Notes under the pieces: generated by a model
Database searches by the model: none
What the model was told of the DNA's origin: nothing
The model's input: only the letters and a program-made list of their open reading frames with translations
Made by a program: the position numbers and the translations under genes
Part shown: positions 35,314 through 47,396 of the stretch, in pieces
Position numbering within the stretch: the first letter of the stretch is position 1
How the letters are laid out: each line of letters opens with the position of its first letter
NCBI GenBank assembly: GCA_020809705.1
Contig: CP085826.1
Location: 3,410,001 to 3,474,000, forward strand
DNA from: Calonectria ilicicola
Lineage: Eukaryota; Ascomycota; Sordariomycetes; Hypocreales; Nectriaceae
Length of the DNA: 64,000 nt
Direction of reading: 5' to 3'

Positions 35314-37828
35314 ATGCCTGCGGGACGATTTCTGGGAATGGGCCGTCGGTCGAGATCCACGCCATCACTCTCCAACAACCAAACAAACGCCAACGCCTCG
35401 AACACAGTCGCCGCCGGCTCCTCTGCTACCGAATTCGACGAGTCTGCCGAGTCTCCACCTTCACCTACGCAACCTGATTCCCCAACACAATCCACAACCA
35501 AACCTTCGCGCCCGGGTTTCCTATCGCGTTTCAGCCTACCCCTCTCTCTACGCAGCCGCAACCGCAACATCACCGATTTTCACATCCGGCCAGATGAGCC
35601 CTATCGTCGATACCTCGCTGGCGACCATGTCTGCGGCGCCATTATCCTCGTGGTGGTGAAGCCCGTTCGCATCACTCACTTGGTTGTGTCGCTGCATGGA
35701 TATGTGCGAGCCCTCAAGGACCCAGCCTCTGTGGCCAAGACACAGGGCGCCACGCAAATGCCCCAGGGCGGCGGTTCCATGCGACCACGGTATCACGGCC
35801 ATGGTCTGGCGAGTTTATTTCAAGATGAACAAGTCTTGAGTGGCGAGGGAAGGCTAGAACCAGGAAAATACGAATTCGGCTTCGACTTGGTTTTCCCAGA
35901 AAAGGGACTTCCCAGCAGCATCGATGTGCGTCCTAGCAAACGTTGGCATCAAGACCAAATAACTAATCGATTTCTAGTTTGAGCGGGGAACCATATCATA
36001 TAGCATTACGGCCACCCTAACAAGACCGACATCGATTGCGCCAACTTCTACATGCGATCGAAAGGTGACGCTAGTAGAGAATGTCGACATAGCATTAGTA
36101 CAGCCGCCTCGGCCACGAACCATATTTCTAGAACCCATATCAAGGCGCACTCGGCGGAAGAAATCGATGATGTTAGAGAAGGCCGCCGCATCCCCAACCG
36201 AAGTATCTGAAGTATCCCCCGATTCTGACCCGACGGATCCCTCGAGCCCCGGCGCATCCGACGAGGCTCGCGAGCACGGCACAGACGCTCGAAGCCCAAT
36301 ACCAATCGATATGAGAAGTGAAATAAGTGGTGAGAGCGCGAGTACCGGTGTGAGTCGCAACGATTTATCTCTATCTCAGGTTGGGACCTTCACCTCCCCC
36401 TCGAGACAGCAAGCGGTGGACAAGAAGACGATCACAACCACTATCGAGCTTATCCGTGGAGGCTGCCTGCCAGGCGACATAGTAGCGGTCCGCATATCAG
36501 TCCAACACGTCAAGGTTGTCAAAAGCATGACTGGCATTATCGTGACTCTGTATCGCCAAGGCAAGATCGACAGTGCTCCGCCAGAGGCGTTGTTCAACGA
36601 AAACTTGACTGAGGAAGAGAGAAGGTTGGCTGAAAAGGGGGACGTGTATCCGCGGTCCCGTACTGGTCTCGGTGGTCTCTCTTTGTCGTCGTCAAGCTCC
36701 ACGAGCATGTTTCGCAAAGATCTTGATCAGAACACTGCACCCTTAATGATTGATCCTGCCACGTTACAAACAACGGTGACAGTTACTGTCAAGCTTCCAG
36801 ATGACTCCTTCCCCACAATCAGAGGCGTTCCAGGCGAGATGATCAACTTCAAATACCAGGTCGAAGTTGTTGTGGATCTTGGCGGGAGGTTAGCAAACCA
36901 ATTACAAGGGGGGCCTTCGAATCGGTCTTATGGCTACGCGAATACAGATTCGAACATGCCCTCGTACACCCCGATGAGAGCCAATAATATTGCCGATACT
37001 ACACAGCTTCGGCGCGAAAAGGGTGTCGTCTCCGTTTCCATTGAGACGATAGTAGGTACAGTGGACTCGTCTCGTGGCCAGAAGCGAGCGCCACGCAAGA
37101 TCCATTTACAAGAGGGCGAGGATGGATACAGCCGACCAGATTTAGGATATGAAGAAATGCCATATGACTATCCTATCAATGGTCAACTTTCGCCAACCGA
37201 ATACTTCCCGCCCCAAACAAATGGCCACCATGCACCACTACTACAACCGCCATACTCACCAATGACAACACCACAAATTCATCAAAGAACGAATGGATTC
37301 TCTCCGCCAGCAGCTCCTGCCTATGTTCCTCCGCCCCAGATCCCTGAACATGGTGAATTGTCAGAAAAGGAGCAAATAATTCGAGCTGAGGCGGTCCTGT
37401 TGCCAAGTGCACCTCCGGCAGCTGGACCATCCAACAGTGCGGAGGACGATGACATTTATGATGCAGAGGATACACCCAGAGTTCCACACATTCAAATAGG
37501 GCATTCGCCCAGTGCCCCGGATTGTGTGCCTTCAGCTCCTACAGAGGATGAGCTCACAACTGCGACCGCGCCTCCAGTCGAAGCATTGGAAGATAAGCAA
37601 GAGCGTGAGCGCCGTCGGCTTATGGATGAGGCGAGCGCGCCACCAGAGTTCCCTGATGACGCGGATCAGAGAAACAGCGGGCCTTCAAGAGAGGCAGCGC
37701 CTGAGCTCGAACCAAGCGCTCCGGTGCTAAACGATGCAGACGAATTTCCGGGTCTTGGACCAGTTGTTGGTCCATCTGAAAACAGTGGCGGTGGTGAGGG
37801 AGAGCAATTGCCAGCCTACCAGCGATGA
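35314..37828 (+). CDS. RIM8: pH-response arrestin PalF/Rim8
   Basis: Arrestin-like adaptor linking the plasma-membrane pH sensor PalH/Rim21 to ESCRT-I in ambient alkaline pH signalling to PacC. Exons 35314-35925 and 35978-37828 (52-nt intron) give 820 residues. The arrestin N-lobe runs from about residue 85 (RYLAGDHVCGAIILVVVKPV, LVVSLHGYVRA). The C-lobe (IELIRGGCLPGDIVAVRISV, GIIVTLYRQGKID) ends with VVSVSIETIVGTVDS. The tail from about 640 is Pro-rich and holds four PSAP and one ASAP motif between residues 679 and 783, candidate binding sites for Vps23/TSG101. The ATG directly follows an in-frame TAA, which fixes the start. Confidence 0.9.
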
Positions 37829-38734
37829 TAGCGAATGACTTTTTTTTCTTTTGGGAACGTTGGAGTGGATAACGAGAAATAGCATGGTAGGCGAAGGGAA
37901 AAGTGACCGTTTCTTTTGCAAACAGATAGGCAACCAGCCTGATGGCGTTTTGGAGTAAACAAGCGGGACATGATGATGAGATGTTAATCCGGCGCAGCCA
38001 TGTATGAGCAGGAGCGTCGCAATGGCGCCATGTCGCCATAAGGGAGTGGAATAATTAGTAGTATCTAGCATGAAAGAGATGCAACCGCCTATGAGATGGG
38101 TTGTTGGTGACCAAATGGGTCTCTCTTGTAGCAATCACTACATATCTTTCGAATCAAAAGATGTAAAATTCCAGTGGATATCTCTTTCAATGAGAGGTAA
38201 CGAAGCTTTAATTGGGGATGAGAGAGGCGCAGCACCAGTTTATGTGAGAAGGTCTACCACTCACATCAAAAGTCGAGTTCTCCCTTGTAAAATCAAGTGT
38301 ACTGGAATCGAACTAAGTTGGGGCCAGCATTACGATAAACCGTATCTAAATGGATTCCATGTGACCAGTCCAAGTGTCTATCTTGAAATATACAAACAGA
38401 AGACTCGGATTTCCTAGGGAAGCGAGAGCTCTCTATACCGCCAGCTGCCGTTTCTGTTGCCAGCTATCTATACACCCTAAACATAGCTTACACATAATAT
38501 ACATTGTACCCATGGCCAATAACATGATGGGCCAATTCGGCACGTCTAACAGAGAGGTTGCATGATGCAGCCCTTAAAACGCCATATGCAAAGAGTGGGT
38601 TAGTGCTTTCCTGACACGGCGCTGACGATCCACAACACCTCCAATATGTTCAAGATCAGCCAGCTAGGCGCAGGTTTGGAATTGCAGTCCTATTTTGCTG
38701 CCGGGAGCTCCAGATATCAGCGAATTTCTTCGCC
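37829..38734. other. Intergenic, 0.9 kb, convergent 3' flanks
   Basis: Between Rim8 and JAC1. An ATG-initiated 115-codon frame (38070-38417, +) is present; its lower GC and lack of motifs argue against a gene. Confidence 0.5.
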
Positions 38735-39568
38735 CTAGTGTTGGAGGACAATATCTTTGCCCTTTTCCCAGTTATCCAAGCTCTCCTTGATATTAACCCA
38801 GTACCGCAAGCGCACGGCTTCGTGCTTAGCAGCATCGACGTCATCGTCCCTGAAGGCCTGTTCCAGAACATTTTCGCTGGCAGTAATGCGGGCGTCGTTC
38901 TCGGCACGGGGGGCCTCGAGATCTTCTTCCGACTCGGCCTCCTCAATTTCCTCGCGGGCCTCGAGCACCTGCATAAGCAGGCCAGGCTCCTCGACCTTGA
39001 GGGACTCGTCATTGGCGACATCAACGCCCCTCAGAGACAACAGATACTGGGCGCGTAGAAGCGGGTTCAGCAGCGTCTTATAGGCTTCGTTGATGCGGGC
39101 TGACATGGCCTCGGCGCGCGCCTTGTGCTCTGCGGGGTGCATATCTGGGTGGGCACGAGCCTGCAAGCGGAGGAACTCACGGCGCAGGGCGCGCGTGTCT
39201 ATCGGGAAGTGGCCTGCAGGCGGAGGGCCATCTGGCAAGGTTTCGGGAAAGAAGCCATAATGCGTCTGGGGAGGCGATGCCGGAGGCTGCGATGTCGCGG
39301 ACTCGGCGGCAGGCGAGGAGCCGGAGGCGCGGCGGAGCTGGAAGAGGGCGGCGGACGGCAACGGAGAGCACGAACTCCGGGCACTAGCCAAGCTACCGGG
39401 CGAAGGAGCAGTACCGGCAGCGGCGATAGGGGACGTCAAGATGGTGGATGGTCGCCGAGTCGAGGGTGTCAAGGCGGCGAGGGAGGACGATCGGCGAACT
39501 CGGAGTCGACATCGGACACAAAGCCGAGTGACGTCGCGAGCGGCGGCGGACGCAACAGAGGATGGCAT
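38735..39568 (-). CDS. JAC1: Mitochondrial J-protein Jac1 (HscB)
   Basis: Co-chaperone that brings the Isu scaffold to the Hsp70 Ssq1 for iron-sulfur cluster transfer in the mitochondrial matrix. Single exon, 277 residues from the ATG at 39568. The first 60 residues are rich in Arg/Ser/Ala with no acidic residue apart from an early Asp, typical of a matrix presequence. J domain follows (about 103-175) with the HPD triad at 140-142 (LQARAHPDMHP) and AYKTLLNPLLRAQYLL. The HscB C-terminal helical domain contains EEPGLLMQVLEAREEIEEAESEEDL, and LRYWVNIKESLDNWEKG near the end. An alternative longer frame upstream has no ATG. Confidence 0.93.
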   Translation of the reverse strand: MPSSVASAAARDVTRLCVRCRLRVRRSSSLAALTPSTRRPSTILTSPIAAAGTAPSPGSLASARSSCSPLPSAALFQLRRASGSSPAAESATSQPPASPPQTHYGFFPETLPDGPPPAGHFPIDTRALRREFLRLQARAHPDMHPAEHKARAEAMSARINEAYKTLLNPLLRAQYLLSLRGVDVANDESLKVEEPGLLMQVLEAREEIEEAESEEDLEAPRAENDARITASENVLEQAFRDDDVDAAKHEAVRLRYWVNIKESLDNWEKGKDIVLQH

Positions 39569-41013
39569 GATTATGAGCCGGATCGGTGCAAAAGGTAGGA
39601 TTGTAAGATTATTGAGAAAGCGGGGAGATCTAAACAGGAAATTCCAGGTGTGGCCAAAAAGGAAAAGAGATCGCAATGACGACTCAGCAAAAAGAGTGCA
39701 TAAGAACCATCACTCTTCTCCAAACCGAAGGCCGAGATATGCCGCGCAGCTCCGGCCGTCTTTTTTTTTTTTTTTTTTAACTGGAGCACGAGACGTTCCC
39801 GTCGAATACGCCGTGGCCGTGACGATGAATTGCCCGGTTCGAAGCTAGTGGGGGGTGTGGCTAGGTATTGCTCAGTGGTGGCAAGTGTGGCGCAAACCCT
39901 GCGAGGTTCGGAAGAATTGGCCGGTCACTGACGTCGTTTGGGAAACCAAGGACAATGCTCTCTCTAGATGAAGATGATGGCAAAATTTGGCCGGCCCGAG
40001 AACATCACTGTGGTGGGGGGATCGAGGAACGAAGTTTGGGAAGGTGGGGGCCAAAAAAGGCAATCGAGTGGTAGGAAAGACTTTCCCTGGCGACTAAGTA
40101 AAATAATTGGGCGATGTAGAGCGCTGTAACTTGACTTTTTTTCCTTTTTTTTTTTTTTTTTTTTTTTTGGCTTCCCAGATTTGGGATCGAAATCCGGGGT
40201 TGGGTGGCTGGGTCTAGCGGTTGTAGTGGATTGCCTCCAGTTCTCCAGTGGGTTCACTTAGCGGTCTGGGTGCTGTTGCCGGGTAAGGAGTGAGCTGCCA
40301 CTGGTCGGACGGAGGTCGGCCGTGCTTCCAGTCGTCGGCGTCCAGTCCGATGGAAGTTGGGGTCGCGGCCAATGGCGAGCCACGCAAATCAAGCTAGCTA
40401 GAATGGTCACCGTTAATCCAGTTACTATCGCTCGACGAGACAAGCATAGCACGAGAGCACAGCTCACAGCTCGCTGTATCTGGCAGTTATTACATGACAG
40501 CCAGGACAGGGATCAATGGGCCTGTACTACCAGCACCCAGAGCTCGCTTTCTCGTACTTGCTCCGATCTTGTCTGAATTCCTCTTCCCTTTCCCCTACTC
40601 CCCCCTAGCGCCCCTAGTTGAAGAGGACCAAATCCCCAGCCTCGAGCAGGTCAATTCTTGGTCTTCTTGGACTTTTCTTCTCCCTTCTCCCAGTCTCTCT
40701 CCGCGAGCCTTGACCCTGCTCTCATCAGAATTACCATCCCGCCCCCAAAGGCCCTGTCCCTAAAAAACCACCTCTCCGGCCTAGCTTTAACCCCCCAATG
40801 CAACGGGTCAATGGTCCCCGAGTCACTTCGGCTCATCCATTTCGTCTAATTCCTCCCCATCAAGTCAACCAAAACATCCAACTCCAGGGCACCACCGGCG
40901 TGACTGCTTCTATTCCTACCGTCTCGCCCTCTGTCTCTTCCTCTCCCGTTCCAATTCAAGCTTCATCACCACCGCCCACCTCTCAATCCTCCCCAGCCGC
41001 AAACTCAGGCAAC
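39569..41013. other. Intergenic, 1.4 kb, divergent promoters
   Basis: Between JAC1 and the lactate dehydrogenase. It carries long T tracts at 39761-39778 and 40136-40168, and a C/T-rich leader from 40570. An in-frame upstream ATG for the lactate dehydrogenase lies at 40798, with a 12-codon upstream frame at 40811-40849. Confidence 0.55.
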
Positions 41014-42690
41014 ATGGCTCAAGTTTTTGATGCCGCCGAAGGTACGTGCCGCTACTCCAACTTGCGCCCTCCAATGACGGCCAACCTCCTCCGCCCATGA
41101 TAACTAACCAAACCGGTTTGTATGACAGTGGCCAAGCACAACACCAAGGAAAGCTGCTGGGTTGTTTTATACGGAAAAGTCTACGATGTCACCAACTTCT
41201 TGCCTGAGCACCCCGGTGGCAAGAAAATCATCCTGAAGCTCGCCGGCAAGGATGCCACCAAAGAATACGATCCCGTTCACCCTCCTGGCACCCTTGAGGA
41301 GAATCTCCGCTCCGAAGACTGTCTCGGCACCATCAACCAAGACTCTCTCCCCAAGCCAGAGGCCAACGATGCTGAAGCGGCCAGCAAGGACTCAGATAAG
41401 CCCCCTCCATTGGGTTCCCTCATGAACCTCGACGAAATCGAAGAGGAGGCCACCAAGCGCATCTCTAAAAAGGCATGGGCCTACTACTTCTCTGCAAGTG
41501 ACGATCTAAGATCAAAATCTTTCAACAACCTCGTCTATCAACAAATCCTCTTGCGCCCCAGGGTATTTGTTGACTGCACTGCATGCGATCTCAACACCAC
41601 GATCCTTGGTAACAAGGTTAGCATTCCCATCTTTGTCGCACCAGCCGCCATGGCTCGCCTCGCCCACCCCGATGGTGAGCACGGTATCGCAAAGGCCTGC
41701 GCTCGCTTCGGCGCCTTGCAAATCGTGTCCAACAATGCATCTATGACACCCGAGCAGATTGTCGAAGGCGCTGGCCCAGACCAGGTGTTTGGCTGGCAGC
41801 TCTATGTCCAGAACCAGCGCGAGAAGAGCGAGGTAATGCTCAAGCGCATCAACTCCATGCGCAACCATTACAAATTCATCACTCTGACCCTTGACGCCCC
41901 CGTTCCCGGAAAGCGTGAGCTCGATGAGAAGTCCAACTTTGACTTCTCAGAGCCCAGCCCTGCCAGCGGCGAGGCTACCCCGGCCAAGGGTGGTGTTGGG
42001 CAGCAACTGTTCTTTGGCACTGCTGCTGACCTTACTTGGAAGACGACGCTGCCATGGTTGGCAGCGCACACCGACCTTCCCATTGTCCTGAAGGGCTTGC
42101 AAACCCATGAAGACGTTGCCTTGGCCGCCAAGTTTGCGCCCCAGGTCAAGGCAGTCATCCTTTCCAACCACGGTGGCCGTGCACTTGACACTGCACCACC
42201 TGCAATTCACACACTGCTCGAGGTCCGCAAGTACTGCCCCGAGGTGTTCGACAAGATTGAGATTCTCGTTGACGGAGGCATCAAGCGAGGAACCGACGTT
42301 GTTAAAGCTCTGTGCCTGGGTGCCAAGGGTGTTGGCATTGGCCGAGGTGCGCTGTACGGCCTCGGCGCTGGTGGCCAAGCTGGTGTCGAGCGCGTGTTAG
42401 AGAGTAAGTTCAAACCCAGGCTATCAGCTACACATGAATATGTTTGCTAACAAGCAATCCTTTAGTCCTTTCCGCGGAGACGGCGTCATGTATGCGATTA
42501 CTCGGAGCAAAGGACATTTCGGAGCTGAACCCCAGACTCGTAAGGATTTTCCCCATACTCCACCCTTGCTTGGCGATCTGTACTAACCTTGGATCGACAG
42601 ATAAACACACGCAGTGTGGAGCGCGATATCTTCGATGGAGATTCGGGGCTGGAGCGAAAGGGCCTGTTGTGGTCGAAATCTAAGCTGTGA
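41014..42690 (+). CDS. CYB2: Cytochrome b2, FMN-dependent L-lactate dehydrogenase
   Basis: Oxidises L-lactate to pyruvate and passes electrons through its heme to cytochrome c. Exons 41014-41041, 41129-42403, 42466-42539 and 42601-42690 give 488 residues. The cytochrome b5 domain (about 7-80) has heme ligands His37 in EHPGG and His60 in DPVHPPG. The flavin domain has [37 protein letters not shown], the active-site His/Arg in [14 protein letters not shown], and the FMN-phosphate loop [20 protein letters not shown]. The 41014 start has A at -3 and G at +4 and matches the usual family start. An in-frame ATG 72 codons upstream would add an acid-free, presequence-like extension. Confidence 0.9.
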
Positions 42691-45600
42691 AAGCACGGCA
42701 TATTAATTTCAGATGTCAGATGGAGCCTCGGCTGGCAGACGTAGCCCCACCCTCCGACCAGCTCGAAAGCCGAGATGGCGTGGGAACTTCGGACGCGGCG
42801 GCTGGCCTGGCGCCATGCAAACTCGGCCCGCTGCGACGATGAATGAGGGGTTCGGGCGTAATACAGTGATTGGGAAGGGCAGGATTTGCATTCCAAAAAC
42901 AAAAAACCAAGGCTAGCGGTCGTTCTGTTGCAAAGCCGTGGCTGTGATAAATGATAGATGAGGAGAAGACATGAGGAGGAGCCAAGAGGTGGACAATTGG
43001 CCTAGTCAGAATGCTGTCTAGGTCAAAATGAGCAAATACTGTGGCAATATTGTTTCTGTTAGACTGTACCGTTATGAAAATTGGATACAACCCATTGAAA
43101 GACACTTGTTCGATTGCACCGCGCAATGCCGTCCGAACTATATGTGCACTCCTCAACTCCCGAGCAAACAGCTGCACGCTCTGGCGACATTGGGCTGAGC
43201 TGCGAGCTTGACCCCCAGTCGTTGTGAATGCGATTGGCCACTGAGAAATCACCCTCATCGGCTGCGTCCCATTGCAGGTGGAGAGCTATCCATGATCGTC
43301 GCCGTCTATGTCGGGAGCAGAATATACAATGCACCCCTTGAAATTGTCTCTCAGTGATATTTTCACCTTCGGCATCACAGACAGACCTTGACTGCTCAAA
43401 ATGTTCAGTTGGCGACTAAAACTAAATAAATAAATAGTGCGAATAAAAATAAAACATCATATATCTAATTTTATTTTCTTGGATTTTTTCTTTCATCAGG
43501 CGACCGGGAAATGGCAGGGAAAAGTAGAGAGGGTACAATCTTTTAAGGGTTGTATTGAATGCACCAGGACTGCAGGGACAAGGGAGTCAAATGACACCAC
43601 GCGGTTCTCGGGCAAGATGGTCGCCCACCACTACGACCCGGGCTCCGTATTGCTCCCCGAGCTTGCCATGTTGGTTGGTCACAGCCAAGGTGGCCGGGGC
43701 GGAGATTCGCCTCCCCAATTAGAAGGCTGAAGATGGGATGGGAGGGGGGTGTGGGCGAATTGGGGACGGGAAAAACACCAGGCTAATTTGAAAAAAAAAA
43801 AAAAAAGAGGGTTAAAAAAGAAAAAAAAGAAAGATAGGATCAAGACAATTGATTAGTTTGACATTAATTAGGTGGGAAAGGGGATTATGATACAAGTTAT
43901 GAGTCTCGGCCCGCGTTGAAACAATCTCGTCCGGCAGAACCTGATACACGGCCGGAAACCGTGGCGTCTCACAGCATCACCGGGTTGGCGAATGGTGGTA
44001 GGCCAACTTTAAAATTCGAGGAGGAGGGGCGTGTGGTGGGAGGCGATACGCAGGCCGCACCCAGGTATAAACGGAATCCAACGGGAGGGTGCAACGCTGG
44101 CTTCTGATTTGGTTGATGAGGCCTAGCTCACCCATGTCGCTCGCCATGTGAGGGGTTGAAGAGGTGTGGTGTGACCCGATCGCCAATTAAGACGGGCAAT
44201 GCTTCTCATATTGGCTTGGCGGCAGGCCTTTGATTGTGTCTCGTGGTGGCCTTCAAGTGGTCCATTGAGTCAATGGTTGTTAGTTTTTTATGTTATTTTC
44301 TTTTTACTTTGACATCCCATCCCATCCCATCCCATCCGCCGTGCCGCCCAGCTGCCGCTTCGTCCAATACAGGTTCCCACTTCGCCCCCGGGCTCTACCG
44401 CCAGCCCGCTTAGAAACAAGTAGCTTATGTTGGTTATCTATCTGCTAGGGCGTGTCACCGTGGCATCAGCAGGGACGCGGCCGAATTCCAGGCTGTTCCT
44501 GGTGCCTGACATGTGATGCTCGCCGTGGCTGACATCAAGACGGCTGAAGAGACAGGTCCTGTCGTGGCCATATCGACTCGTTGTATAGGTACCTTTGACA
44601 CCCCCAAGAAGTACAGTTGCACCAGATTTTTTTTTTTTACCTGATTTCTTGCCTTGATCAAAACAAGCCTTACCCATAGATCTCTCGCTAACGAAATCTT
44701 GGTGGGCTCGTGACGGGATTGCGGCGCTGGCTTTAAGAGTCAGTCCACTGCTTCGCTAACAGTGACGCCATGCTGCGCGCTAGATGCTATATTTGTCGCC
44801 CCATACATACTCCCCGGCCCAGTAATAATCATCTCATGAAAAACATATTTGATCTCAGGCCAGTCCGTAGCCAGAAAGAACCCTTGGTTTACCTAGATCC
44901 CTTCTCCCCTCATTCCTCGCGCCTCACCGGGGTGTGTGTGTATAGAGTAGCCAATGCTTACCACCACGACAAAATGAAGGGACGGTGTCAGGTTTCGACC
45001 CTCTCTGCCTTCTTTCTTTCTTTTTCCTCCTTCATGTGTGTGACCGTCACAAGATACCGAGGAATGAGGCAAAGAATTGCCAGAGGGGAAAAGGCAACAA
45101 GACCTAATTGACCGGGGGAATGACCAGGGTTGTCTTATTGACCAGGGGAGGGCCCAGAAAGAAGCAGCTCTCGTACCCGCTTCCCCAGGCGAGCGGGTGA
45201 CAGAAAAAAAAAGCGGGCGGTTCATACATTTTTGTGTAGTTGCAGGCGGCGAGGACAAGCAGCAGGATAAACCATGGCACGCTCGCCGGGTGCAACAGCG
45301 CAATTGGGCATGTTAATAGAGACAACTGAGACAAGAAAGTATTCGGCCGTAGAGCGCAGCAAAGATTCCCACGCAATTGCGTGACAAAACATGATAATGC
45401 GTCAAGCGTCTCAGACACTGCATGTATGGTATGGCAAGAGGGTTTGCTCTGGTTTTTCTGTCGCCCGCCCGCCCCAGATGCGATGTGCGCTAGGGCTCGG
45501 CGCCAGGACCATGCGGGGGCAAAGCTGGGGGATAGCGCCGTCTTGTCAGTCGGCCAATTGCCTGTTCAGGCAGTCCAAGACCGAGTACAGATGCAAAAGA

Positions 45601-45902
45601 ACATGGGAGAGGAGATCACGGCGATCTCGTCGCCCTCCGGGGCTTCCTCTGAAGGGGGGGGCCACCACTGGGCCGTATGCGTGACCTTCTGGTTCAGTCG
45701 CCCGTCCGTCTTCTACTTAAACTGCGGCCTGCTTCGCACGTTGCCGGCTTTTGATATGTGCCATGCCCATCTGGGTCCCTCTATATAGCCCCTTGCAGCT
45801 GCTTTTGCTCCCTCCAACGTTGCTTTTCCCGTCAGTTTACTCCGTCATTAGTGGATAAAAAACTGTCTCCTTGAGCGCCGCCGGGACGCGTTTACCAACG
45901 CG
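42691..45902. other. Intergenic, 3.2 kb, no gene recognised
   Basis: Largest gene-free stretch of the window, between cytochrome b2 and the DUF3712 gene. Contains A-tracts at 43790-43806 and a T-tract at 44628-44638, a short CATCC tandem at 44313-44337, and several AT-rich patches. No frame over about 180 codons and none with motifs. ACGCGT at 45886-45891 is close to the DUF3712 start but may be chance. Confidence 0.5.
44313..44337. repeat. CATCC microsatellite
   Basis: Five consecutive copies of the pentamer CATCC, just after a T-rich stretch in the long spacer. Confidence 0.8.
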
Positions 45903-47050
45903 ATGTCGGACAAGCAGGAATTCACCCAGGCCGAGCATGTCGCTCCCATCAGGAAGAAGAGGTCAGGTGGACGACACTGCAAGCGGTTTTGGTGGGTTTA
46001 CCTCATCGCCTTGATCGTTATTGTTGTCATTGTTGTCCCTGTAATGTGAGTAAACAAGCCTGCTCCCACAAAAAGCCAACTCGTTGTGGGAAATCTAACA
46101 ACTCTCAATACAATAGCCTCCTCGTCGCAGTCCCCAAGATTATCCAGAAGAAGATGAACAAGGCCCATCTCGAGATCCAAGGCGTCAACATCCTGCAGAC
46201 TGAGAGCAATTCGTACCACATGGAAATCAACTCCACCATCGAGACCGAAGGCGGCATCAAGGCCAACATCGATCCCTTTGAGGGTGAGATGTATCTTGAG
46301 GACTATGAGCCACACACGGCATTCGCCACGGTCCAGTTCCCCAAAACAAACGCCAACAAGCACCAAATCGTCAATGTCAGCCAAGCCATCAACATCACGG
46401 ACATGGATGCCTTCACCCGCTTCAACATCTGGTTCCATAACAACGATACTCTGCGGGTCACCATTAATGGAAGGACAAAGGTCAAGCCCAGCGGTCTGTC
46501 CCGCAAGTATGGCGCCACGTTCAAGAAGACAATTACCCTCAACGGCCTGAACAACTTTGCCGGTACAGAGGTCACCGACGGCAACATTTCACTAGAAAAC
46601 GACGACAACGGTCGCAACTTCAATGGCACCGCCGTCATCCCCAACCAATCCGTTTTTACTCTGGACATTGTATGTTATCTCTTCAAACTTGCAACTTGAT
46701 TCTCATCACTCACACTATCTCAGGGCAATGTTTCATTCACAAACTTCATCGGCGACAAGGAGGTCGGCACTCTCTACATCCAAGATCTCCTCCTCAAACC
46801 AGGAAACAACACTGTGAACATCACAGCGACCATGGACCAGGCAAGCGTGGTAGTCGCGGCCGGTCAGAAGCCATATTGCAACACGGGCATCGTTCCCTTC
46901 AAGCTCCTCGGCGAATCGGTAAAAAACAACGGCCAGAATCTCAGCTACTTCGCCGCCGCTCTTGCCAGCACCAACCAAACTGTCAATATCGATATTGGTG
47001 CCATCATCCAAAAGGACTTGAACACAACGATTAAATGCAGCAGCAGCTAA
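45903..47050 (+). CDS. DUF3712 single-pass membrane protein
   Basis: Fungal DUF3712 family, related in fold to LEA-2-like domains; yeast Tag1 (vacuolar) is a distant relative. Function not established. Exons 45903-46045, 46117-46669 and 46724-47050 give 340 residues. A short basic cytosolic tail (RKKRSGGRHCKRFW) precedes one strong membrane helix, VYLIALIVIVVIVVPVILLV, completed by the first intron. The rest is predicted luminal/extracellular beta-rich sequence with many Asn-X-Ser/Thr sites (NST, NVS, NIT, NGT, NQS, NTT), as expected for a type II glycoprotein. Homologues are sometimes labelled pre-rRNA processing protein, which the topology does not support. Confidence 0.85.
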
Positions 47051-47396
47051 TCGAGAGGCTTTTTATATTTTTTCCCCTGTAGGTATAACGGTTTTTGAAT
47101 GGCAATAACGAGTCGGTGGGCATCTTTCAACCCTACCTAGGCTCGTACACCATGTCGGACATCCTCAATCAAGATCAGGATACATAATGTAGAAGAGGCG
47201 AGGGACATAAGGCAAACAAAGTGATTAGTTAGTTTTATATCTTGTTTAATACAGGTCACACCACCCTGATTGGGTACCGTGTTAAATATCGAAAATGTTT
47301 CTCACATTCTTGGGTATCATGCCATTTGCTTCCATAAACTTCGATGCACCAAATAAGGTCTTAGGGTCTTAGTGCAATCATAGCCAGCCTTCGGTC
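47051..47396. other. Intergenic, 346 bp, convergent 3' flanks
   Basis: Between the stops of the DUF3712 gene and the HCNGP-like gene. Nothing else recognised. Confidence 0.6.

Noticed and set aside
38070..38417. 115-codon ATG-initiated frame between Rim8 and JAC1
   Set aside because: No motif, lower GC, lies in 3' flanks; likely chance.
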